Assembly: GCA_014384505.1 (NCBI GenBank)
Contig: JACNFT010000114.1
Coordinates: forward strand, 1-6,387
Length of the DNA stretch: 6,387 bases
Direction: 5' to 3'
Source: Cryomorphaceae bacterium
GTDB taxonomy: Bacteria > Bacteroidota > Bacteroidia > Flavobacteriales > BACL11
The notes beneath the pieces are model-generated. The model was not told the DNA's origin. It did no database searches and worked only from the letters and a program-made list of their open reading frames with translations. Positions within the stretch are counted from its first letter, which is position 1, and each line of letters begins with the position of its first letter. Below, in pieces: positions 1-4,119 of the stretch. The position numbers and the translations under genes are program-made.

Positions 1-53
1 GGAAAGCGTGTAAACGGGAAACTGTTTCGGGGGTTCGAATCCCTTCCTCACCG
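1..53 (+). tRNA. tRNA-Ser(GGA), 3' half (5' end outside window)
   Basis: The window starts at the anticodon. GGA at 1-3 is followed by AA and the 3' anticodon-stem strand GCGTG (6-10). A long variable arm follows, AAACGG (12-17) pairing with CTGTTT (22-27) around a GAAA loop, which marks a class II tRNA. The T arm is GGGGG (29-33), loop TTCGAAT (34-40) and CCCTT (41-45), with two G-U pairs. The acceptor 3' strand is CCTCACC (46-52) and the discriminator is G53, as expected for serine. CCA is not encoded (GCAT follows), so it must be added after transcription. The anticodon reads UCC/UCU serine codons. The 5' acceptor, D arm and 5' anticodon stem are outside the window; identity rests on the anticodon position, the variable arm and the discriminator. 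Confidence 0.9.
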
Positions 54-54
54 C
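38..54 (+). repeat. Direct repeat copy 1: tRNA-Ser 3' end (putative att core)
   Basis: The 17 bases AATCCCTTCCTCACCGC cover the end of the T loop, the 3' strands of the T stem and acceptor stem, the discriminator and one downstream base. An exact copy lies at 160-176. The 3' end of a tRNA gene is the classic crossover target of tyrosine integrases, and an integrating element usually carries a copy so that the tRNA stays intact. This copy belongs to the functional tRNA. Confidence 0.8.
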
Positions 55-56
55 AT

Positions 57-93
57 AAAACAAGAAAATACCCATTTGGGTATTTTTTGTTTT
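57..93 (+). terminator. Hairpin terminator after tRNA-Ser
   Basis: The left arm (57-73, ending AATACCC) pairs with the right arm (78-93, starting GGGTATT) around an ATTT loop at 74-77. The stem contains one G-U pair and one bulged A. The right arm carries a run of six T (83-88). It begins four bases after the tRNA discriminator and is placed to end the tRNA transcript. The A-rich left arm may let it work weakly in the other direction too. Confidence 0.8.
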
Positions 94-159
94 AAGGAAG
101 TTTGAGTTTAATGAGAACCTTTGTTCGAAATGAAATTCTTGAGATTGGAACAATCGAAA

Positions 160-176
160 AATCCCTTCCTCACCGC
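160..176 (+). repeat. Direct repeat copy 2: displaced tRNA-Ser 3' tail (relic att site)
   Basis: This is an exact 17-base copy of the tRNA-Ser 3' end, 122 bp downstream of the original. No tRNA body precedes it: 94-159 cannot be folded into D, anticodon or variable arms of tRNA-Ser, so it is a tail fragment and not a second gene. Bases upstream of the identity differ (GAAAAATCCC against TTCGAATCCC), which places one edge of the shared core. A small hairpin, GATTG-GAA-CAATC, occupies 143-155. The arrangement is what remains at an attR or at nested att sites. No integrase is present in the window. Confidence 0.75.
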
Positions 177-186
177 TTTCTAAACT

Positions 187-226
187 AAAAAACCCTTGTA
201 TATCAATTATTTACAAGCGTTTTTTT
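187..226. terminator. Bidirectional hairpin terminator after second tRNA tail
   Basis: AAAAAAC (187-193) through TTGTA (196-200) pairs with TACAA (212-216) through GTTTTTT (219-225). Only one C-C mismatch (194/218) interrupts a 14-pair stem, and the loop is 11 bases. The plus strand ends in seven T (220-226). The minus strand ends in six T (complement of 187-192), so it could also stop transcripts leaving the minus-strand gene at 298-762. It stands to the second tRNA tail as the 57-93 hairpin stands to the first. Confidence 0.75.
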
Positions 227-228
227 AT

Positions 229-246
229 GTTGTCAGATTTGTTGTC
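229..246 (+). repeat. Tandem GTTGTC hexamers, 12-bp period
   Basis: GTTGTC occurs at 229-234 and again at 241-246, so the starts are 12 bp apart. They lie just beyond the terminator that follows the second tRNA tail. Short direct repeats beside an att core are often binding sites for a recombinase or accessory factor. Here that role is inferred from position only, and two hexamers in AT-rich DNA could be chance. Confidence 0.35.
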
Positions 247-270
247 GTTTTAGAGCTAATACATAGCTTT

Positions 271-288
271 ACTCCTCATCTCAGGAGT
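271..288. repeat. Short perfect inverted repeat downstream of the Xre-like gene
   Basis: ACTCCT (271-276) and AGGAGT (283-288) are perfect inverted copies around a six-base loop. It begins ten bases beyond the stop codon of the minus-strand gene. No T tract follows on either strand, so it is a poor intrinsic terminator. On the minus strand the right arm includes a GAGGAG Shine-Dalgarno-like sequence seven bases before an ATG (264-262) that meets TAG after one codon. Together with the preceding features it fills the gene-free stretch 54-297, in which no coding region was found. Confidence 0.35.
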
Positions 289-297
289 TGTAAAAAA

Positions 298-762
298 CTA
301 ATCCCATAAATTAGAAGGCATTTTAGATGATATTTCATATGTTTTTTGTTGAATGGATTTTTTTATGTCATTTTCAGATTTCCTTGAATTATCTAGCTGC
401 ATAGTTTGCCTTGTTTTTAGCACAACTTCTTCAGCAATTTCTCTTGCTCTTTCTTCAATCATATCCTCCAAGCTATTGTGCCTAGAGATAAATCCATATA
501 CCAAGTCCATATCTAAAACACGACCAACTTCCTTTAAGGTATTAATTGTAATAGCGCCTTCTTTTTCTCTTTTCTCCAAATCTCTTACTCCTTGCGGGGT
601 GATATGGAGCCTTTCGCCTAATTGTCTTAAAGACATTTTTATTGAAACACGAATAGCGTTAACCCAACCATTATCTGGTTTTATCTCTGACTTTAAAACA
701 GAAAAAGGATTTAATTTGCCTTGTGTTTCATCTAAAAAAAATTGGACTTTTGAACTCTTCAT
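298..762 (-). CDS. Mobile mystery protein A (Xre-type HTH regulator), orphan
   Basis: This 154-residue protein matches the 'mobile mystery protein A' family (TIGR02612) from end to end. It has an N-terminal helix with a conserved GW (32-33), a helix-turn-helix at about 43-66 (MSLRQLGERLHITPQGVRDLE), then EGAITINTL and MDLVYG. A helical SLEDMIEERAREIAEE segment spans 97-112, and the protein ends in the family's LWD. The family is found on plasmids and islands, usually next to a Fic-domain partner, mobile mystery protein B, in a toxin-antitoxin-like pair. Family recognition is from memory of the pattern. No Fic gene follows here: the next 300 bases hold hairpins and the tRNA tails. The gene is intact, complete in length and sits beside the att-like repeat. 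It probably represses its own promoter through the palindrome at its start codon. It could persist as an orphan antitoxin or a free regulator. Confidence 0.85.
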   Translation of the reverse strand: MKSSKVQFFLDETQGKLNPFSVLKSEIKPDNGWVNAIRVSIKMSLRQLGERLHITPQGVRDLEKREKEGAITINTLKEVGRVLDMDLVYGFISRHNSLEDMIEERAREIAEEVVLKTRQTMQLDNSRKSENDIKKSIQQKTYEISSKMPSNLWD

Positions 763-777
763 AAAGTTATAACTTTA
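762..777. promoter_or_regulatory. 16-bp palindromic operator at start of Xre-like gene
   Basis: TAAAGTTATAACTTTA is a perfect palindrome abutting and overlapping the first base of the start codon. It lies just downstream of the predicted promoter of the minus-strand Xre-type gene. Such placement is typical for autorepression by a dimeric HTH protein. Binding is inferred, not shown. Confidence 0.55.
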
Positions 778-788
778 AATTAATACTG

Positions 789-820
789 CAATAATAAAAC
801 TATTACTTTAATTATACAAC
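789..820 (-). promoter_or_regulatory. Predicted Bacteroidota-type promoter for the Xre-like gene
   Basis: Read on the minus strand, GTTG (820-817) is followed after exactly 20 bases by TATTATTG (796-789). The latter has one mismatch to the Bacteroidota -7 box TAnnTTTG, and the spacing fits the -33/-7 rule. Transcription would start near 782, giving a leader of about 20 bases that contains the palindromic operator. Confidence 0.45.
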
Positions 821-825
821 TATTT

Positions 826-856
826 TTAAAGTTATATACTTAATAAATAAAAGTTA
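826..856. promoter_or_regulatory. Secondary AAAGTTA half-sites upstream of Xre-like promoter
   Basis: The half-site AAAGTTA of the 762-777 palindrome recurs at 828-834 and 850-856. At 829-841 AAGT and ACTT face each other with a five-base spacer, against four in the main palindrome. A related inverted half-site, TTACTTT, is at 803-809. Together they bracket the predicted promoter, so a repressor could bind on both sides. The region is very AT-rich, so some matches may be chance. Confidence 0.35.
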
Positions 857-921
857 GTTAGTATTTTTAGAAAAACAGAAGAGGAGGAATTTTTGCATTC
901 ATTTCTAGTGAATAATCAATA

Positions 922-1617
922 TTACATCTTTAAATAAAAGTCTTTACATAATTGAATGTACTTATCCGTGTAATTGTGCCTTGCCGTTTCAATAGTAAGG
1001 TATTCAGTTAAGATTATAGATATAACGAATCTGAATTCCATCATAACTCTTTTCACTTCTGACGCTTCATTTCCCTTTATGTAACAAACTCTATTGCAAT
1101 ATAATTTGTGCGTTGCAGCAATTTTACAAAAATATTCTTCAGAATCTTTAGGAATTATTACAGATAAAATCCCTTTTTCAGCAAGAAGATTAGCAGCATT
1201 ATCTATCAACTCTTCAAAAGAAAGCGTGTTGGTATGCCTTGCAATATCTCTGCTTTGTTGAGATTTATTTTGAGGGAAAAAAGGTGGATTACTTACTATT
1301 AAATCAAATTTTAACTGGGAAGTGAACTCTTGCAAAGAAGTATGCTTGATTTCAATTCTTTCCTCCCAATCAGAATTACTAATATTTAACTGTGCTTCCT
1401 GGCTAGCTATTTTGTCAATTTCAATTCCAGTAACATTACCGATTAAATTTCTCTGCCCAAGCATTAATGTTATTAAGCCTGTACCACAGCCAATATCTAA
1501 AATATTGTTAGCTTTCTCACAAGATACCCAACAACCTAACAGCACTCCATCAGTCCCAACTTTCATTGCTGATTTTTCTTGTATTATGGAAAACTCTTTA
1601 AATTTGAAAACTGACAT
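922..1617 (-). CDS. trmN6: tRNA1(Val) (adenine(37)-N6)-methyltransferase TrmN6
   Basis: The 231-residue protein is a class I SAM-dependent methyltransferase of the YfiC/TrmN6 family, which adds a methyl group to N6 of A37 in tRNA1(Val) in E. coli. The family signature AMKVGTDGVLLG is at 17-28 and the SAM-binding loop DIGCGTG at 41-47. The acidic ribose-binding position is in GIEID (64-68). The N6-amino methyltransferase catalytic motif NPPF is at 110-113, and HTNTLSFEEL follows shortly after. Length is normal for the family (about 230-250). It is the last gene of a three-gene operon, seven bases after the rhodanese stop. Function is inferred by family; the substrate tRNA in Bacteroidota is assumed to be the same. 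No convincing terminator separates it from the Xre-like gene, which lies 159 bp downstream on the same strand. Confidence 0.92.
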   Translation of the reverse strand: MSVFKFKEFSIIQEKSAMKVGTDGVLLGCWVSCEKANNILDIGCGTGLITLMLGQRNLIGNVTGIEIDKIASQEAQLNISNSDWEERIEIKHTSLQEFTSQLKFDLIVSNPPFFPQNKSQQSRDIARHTNTLSFEELIDNAANLLAEKGILSVIIPKDSEEYFCKIAATHKLYCNRVCYIKGNEASEVKRVMMEFRFVISIILTEYLTIETARHNYTDKYIQLCKDFYLKM

Positions 1618-1624
1618 TTCAGTT

Positions 1625-1972
1625 TTATTTCAATTTTCTTTCTAAATTGGACCAACCCCCACCATTCACTACATTAGTGTAGCCTTTAGAAGAAAGTAAT
1701 TTCTGTGCACCTGCACTTCTTATTCCAGAAGCACAACATGTAATAATTGCTTGATCTTTGTCCTTTAAATAGTCCAACTTTGAAGGCAATTCACCCAAAG
1801 GAATATTTAATGAATTCTCAATATGTCCAGAATAAAATTCATCTTCTGAGCGAACATCAATAATGATTCCACCACTTACAAGCATAGCTTTATAATCAGT
1901 ATTATAAAAAAATCTTTTCTTCAGAAATAAAAGGGCAAGCAGGCATAATAGAATTACAGGTAAATGCTTCAT
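1625..1972 (-). CDS. Membrane-anchored single-domain rhodanese-like protein
   Basis: This 115-residue protein starts with a hydrophobic helix (about 4-17) followed by KKR, which reads as an N-terminal membrane anchor or uncleaved signal. A single rhodanese domain follows. IIDVRSEDEFYSGHIENSLNIP (37-58) holds the usual DVR and GHI-x-N/A motifs. The active-site loop CASGIRS runs from the catalytic Cys80 to Ser86, and the domain ends with GYTNVVNGGGWSNL. Rhodaneses of this type carry a persulfide on the catalytic cysteine and pass sulfur to thiol acceptors; the true acceptor is unknown. A second Cys (79) precedes the catalytic one. KKR after the helix suggests the domain may stay on the cytoplasmic side, but topology is uncertain. 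It starts one base after the upstream lipoprotein stop codon, so the two are co-transcribed and probably translationally coupled. Confidence 0.88.
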   Translation of the reverse strand: MKHLPVILLCLLALLFLKKRFFYNTDYKAMLVSGGIIIDVRSEDEFYSGHIENSLNIPLGELPSKLDYLKDKDQAIITCCASGIRSAGAQKLLSSKGYTNVVNGGGWSNLERKLK

Positions 1973-1973
1973 A

Positions 1974-2969
1974 CTACTCTAATAAATCAAACAAATCATC
2001 TAAATTAGGAGAAAGAATCATTTCAATTCTTCTATTAGAGCTTCTGCCCTGTTTTGTTTCATTACTAGCAATAGGCACAAATTCTGCTCTTCCAGCAGCT
2101 GTCAATTGCAAAGGATTTAAGCTAGGGTTTTTTGTAAGCACTTTCACAACATTGGTTGCACGCATTACACTCAAATCCCAATTATCTTTAACCAACCCAT
2201 TCCCACTCAATGGGATATTATCCGTATGCCCTTCAACTAAAATTTCTAAATCTGTTTGGGTGGATAAAACAGTTGCTAACTTATTAAGTGCTGTAACTCC
2301 TCCACTATTTACTATATATTTTCCTGAAGCAAATAATAAATCTTCTTCTAAGGAAATATATACTTTTCCGTTTCTCTGTTCAATAGTTAACCCTTCTCCT
2401 TCCAAACCAATTAGTGCTTTTGAAATTGATTTTTTTAAAGCAGTAACTATAGAATCCTTCCTATTAATAATAGTTTCTAACTCGGTAACTCTTATTGAAC
2501 GAGCGGACAACTCCTGCTCTGCTAATTTCAACTCTTCCTCCTTGACCCCTAATGAGTTAGATAGATTATTTAACTCATTCTCTTTTTCAAAAAGTGCAGT
2601 TTGAGCTTGCTCCAATTGTTCCAATAATTTCTTAGTTTCCTTGGCTTTGTCAGCCATATATCTACTGTTTTTGGACGTCAGTAAATCATAAGTATCACTA
2701 AGTTCATTATACTTATCTTGTAAAATAGTAAGTGCTTTTCCATTCTGAACAGAATCATTTCTTAATTCACTAAGCTGAGTTTCAAGAATAAGAATTTTCC
2801 CTTCTTTTTCTTCTAAATCGTTATTTAATTGCAATACCTTTTTTTCACTAGCAGATAACTTATTGTTTGCTGTTTCGTGTTCAGACAATAAAGAATTATG
2901 AATTTTAGGTGCTACGCATGAGCTAACTAAAAATAGTATAGCACTAAGGTATAAAATAGACTTTTTCAT
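1974..2969 (-). CDS. OmpA-family coiled-coil lipoprotein (peptidoglycan-associated)
   Basis: The 331-residue protein has a lipoprotein signal peptide with lipobox LVSSC (14-18), so Cys18 should be acylated. A long Glu/Leu/Lys-rich coiled-coil region covers about 30-180. A C-terminal OmpA/MotB domain covers about 205-320, with LLFASGKYIVNSGG (211-224), EGHTDN (246-251), NWDLSVMRA (263-271) and GRSSNRRIE (308-316). These include the conserved Asp and Arg that hold the diaminopimelate of peptidoglycan. The likely role is tethering the outer membrane to the cell wall across the periplasm, with the coiled coil as spacer. It is the first gene of the operon with the rhodanese and trmN6 and has a -7 box upstream. 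Outer-membrane sorting is probable but not provable here. Partners are unknown. Confidence 0.9.
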   Translation of the reverse strand: MKKSILYLSAILFLVSSCVAPKIHNSLLSEHETANNKLSASEKKVLQLNNDLEEKEGKILILETQLSELRNDSVQNGKALTILQDKYNELSDTYDLLTSKNSRYMADKAKETKKLLEQLEQAQTALFEKENELNNLSNSLGVKEEELKLAEQELSARSIRVTELETIINRKDSIVTALKKSISKALIGLEGEGLTIEQRNGKVYISLEEDLLFASGKYIVNSGGVTALNKLATVLSTQTDLEILVEGHTDNIPLSGNGLVKDNWDLSVMRATNVVKVLTKNPSLNPLQLTAAGRAEFVPIASNETKQGRSSNRRIEMILSPNLDDLFDLLE

Positions 2970-2989
2970 TTTAAAAATTTTTATCTTCT

Positions 2990-2997
2990 CAAAACTA
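2990..2997 (-). promoter_or_regulatory. Bacteroidota -7 box upstream of OmpA-lipoprotein operon
   Basis: On the minus strand TAGTTTTG exactly matches TAnnTTTG and lies 20 bases before the start codon of the lipoprotein gene, giving a leader of about 15 bases. No clear TTTG -33 element is seen about 20 bases further upstream, so the assignment rests on the -7 box and its position. Confidence 0.5.
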
Positions 2998-3062
2998 CAA
3001 AGGAAGGAAGTTAAAATAGAAATGAATAATAATACTTTTCAACACGAGAATATGATAAGAAA

Positions 3063-3482
3063 CTAGCGTGCCCAATAACCCTCAACCCAAATAAATCCGT
3101 TTAAACTAACCTCCCAAAATCCTGACACCCAATAATGCCCGGTTCTTTCGCGTATCCACTGTCCTTTAATCCAAATATAGTCTCTATAAAAGTCACTCCA
3201 TTTCCAGTGTCCTTCAACCCAAACATAATTTTTTCGAATGTTGTTAGGGCGTTTTACAATTACATGTGGCCGGTTTGGTTTTGAAACTACAACTCTTGAC
3301 GAATGCTGATGAGTTGGAGGTCTTTTAACCGTAACACCTCTATTACGATTAGTTTTTTTAACTACTACTTTATTGGTTTTTTTGTTATGTTGTGATTTTA
3401 TTACAACTTGAGCAAAACTACTTTGAGGAACAAATAAAACGGCTCCAAAAAGAAGAATGAAACTAAAAACTATTTTTTTCAT
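3063..3482 (-). CDS. Exported WxxGxW-repeat protein
   Basis: This 139-residue protein has a clear signal peptide (1-24, with SSFA before the cut). Next comes a very basic Lys/Arg/Asn/Val-rich stretch (about 25-84) with repeating VVVKK, VTVKRP, VVVSKP and VIVKRP units. The C-terminus has four tandem aromatic repeats: WVEGHW (88-93), WIKGQW (104-109), WVSGFW (118-123) and WVEGYW (132-137), with a 14-16 residue period. This matches the WxxGxW / YXWV-repeat family (PF12779-like) of exported proteins whose function is not established. The last repeat ends two residues before the stop. The mature protein should be periplasmic or surface-associated and strongly basic, which would suit contact with an anionic polymer, but that is inference. 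It is divergent from the DUF502 gene, with 54 bp between start codons. Confidence 0.8.
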   Translation of the reverse strand: MKKIVFSFILLFGAVLFVPQSSFAQVVIKSQHNKKTNKVVVKKTNRNRGVTVKRPPTHQHSSRVVVSKPNRPHVIVKRPNNIRKNYVWVEGHWKWSDFYRDYIWIKGQWIRERTGHYWVSGFWEVSLNGFIWVEGYWAR

Positions 3483-3504
3483 GGCTATATATTTTAAAGA
3501 TTAG

Positions 3505-3537
3505 TACTTTTATACTTCAAACTAAAGCTTAAAAGTA
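3505..3537. repeat. 8-bp inverted repeat reaching the DUF502 start codon
   Basis: TACTTTTA (3505-3512) and TAAAAGTA (3530-3537) are perfect inverted copies separated by 17 bases. The second arm includes the A of the DUF502 ATG. The first arm is also one mismatch from a Bacteroidota -7 box (TAnnTTTG) for the plus strand, though no -33 element is visible. It could be an operator in the divergent intergenic region, a weak hairpin over the ribosome-binding site, or chance in AT-rich DNA. Confidence 0.3.
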
Positions 3538-4088
3538 TGAAAAAAATTATTAATTATTTTTTACAAGGATTATTGTACATTGTACCCATATCAGTAACAC
3601 TCTATGTGGTCTATTGGACATTTCAAAAAATTGATGGAATACTCCCTTTTCAGTTCCCAGGACTTGGTTTAATTGTAATTATTGCGCTTATTACTTTTAT
3701 TGGTTTTGCAGGTTCAGTAATTATTGCGAGCCCTATCAATTCCTTTTTTCAACGACTACTAAGAAAAGCTCCCTTGTTAAAGACTATCTATTCATCAATG
3801 AAAGATTTAATGAGCACTTTTGTAGGAAAAAAGAAAGGATTTAATCAAGCTGTACTCATTAAACTATATGAAAATTCAACTATTGAACGTTTAGGTTTTA
3901 TAACAAATGAAAATTTAAGTTCATTAGGAATTAAGGGCGGTAAAATTTTAGTCTATCTTCCTCACTCTTATGCTTTTTCTGGGCAACTTTTTGTAGTAGA
4001 AAAATCTTATATTACCCCAATTGATAAACCCTCATCTGAAATTATGAAATTAATCGTTTCAGGTGGGGTTACTGAGATTGAAAATTAA
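3537..4088 (+). CDS. DUF502 family integral membrane protein
   Basis: The 183-residue protein belongs to the DUF502 family (PF04367), which also includes plant LIKE-COV proteins. Two transmembrane helices are visible, at about 8-28 and 42-64. They are followed by the family motif KAPLLKTIYSSMKDL (77-91), then a soluble domain with KGFNQAVLIKLYEN, LGFIT, ILVYLPHSYAFSGQLFVVE (137-155) and the terminal MKLIVSGGV (170-178). Length is at the short end for the family (about 180-220). The molecular function of bacterial members is not established; plant homologues are linked to trafficking and vascular patterning. The C-terminal domain is probably cytoplasmic. It starts 54 bp from the divergent WxxGxW gene, and a separate promoter appears to drive the next gene, so it may be monocistronic. 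Confidence 0.88.
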   Translation: MKKIINYFLQGLLYIVPISVTLYVVYWTFQKIDGILPFQFPGLGLIVIIALITFIGFAGSVIIASPINSFFQRLLRKAPLLKTIYSSMKDLMSTFVGKKKGFNQAVLIKLYENSTIERLGFITNENLSSLGIKGGKILVYLPHSYAFSGQLFVVEKSYITPIDKPSSEIMKLIVSGGVTEIEN

Positions 4089-4091
4089 ACC

Positions 4092-4099
4092 TAACTTTG
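4092..4099 (+). promoter_or_regulatory. Bacteroidota -7 box upstream of PNGase F-like gene
   Basis: TAACTTTG is an exact TAnnTTTG match in the 31-bp gap between the DUF502 stop and the ATG at 4120. Transcription would start near 4105 with a leader of about 15 bases. The -33 region (around 4068-4071) reads GTTA and is only a weak match. Confidence 0.55.
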
Positions 4100-4119
4100 T
4101 AGCATAAATTCCTCAGATT

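Noticed and set aside
94..176. Second, degenerate tRNA-Ser gene
   Set aside because: Only the final 17 bases match. No anticodon arm, D arm or variable arm can be drawn upstream.
54..297. CRISPR array or small RNA in the gene-free stretch
   Set aside because: Repeats are a single pair and a hexamer pair, without regular spacers; the hairpins are explained as terminators.
353..772. Long plus-strand open frame opposite the Xre-like gene
   Set aside because: It is the antisense of a clear mobile mystery protein A gene; its hydrophobic, Ser/Leu-rich translation has no family features.
897..913. Possible hairpin terminator after trmN6 (ATTCA / TGAAT, loop of seven)
   Set aside because: The stem is only five A/T-rich pairs with no G/C clamp and no proper T tract, so it cannot be called a terminator.
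870..921. Searched for a third tRNA-tail copy marking the far edge of the island
   Set aside because: The purine-rich GAAGAGGAGGAA here only loosely recalls the complement of the tail; no real match, so the outer boundary stays undefined.
1322..1645. Plus-strand open frame opposite trmN6
   Set aside because: It is a shadow of the recognised methyltransferase and crosses its SAM-binding motif; no independent support.
2152..2604. Plus-strand open frame opposite the OmpA-domain lipoprotein
   Set aside because: It overlaps the conserved OmpA and coiled-coil regions in antisense and has no recognisable motif.
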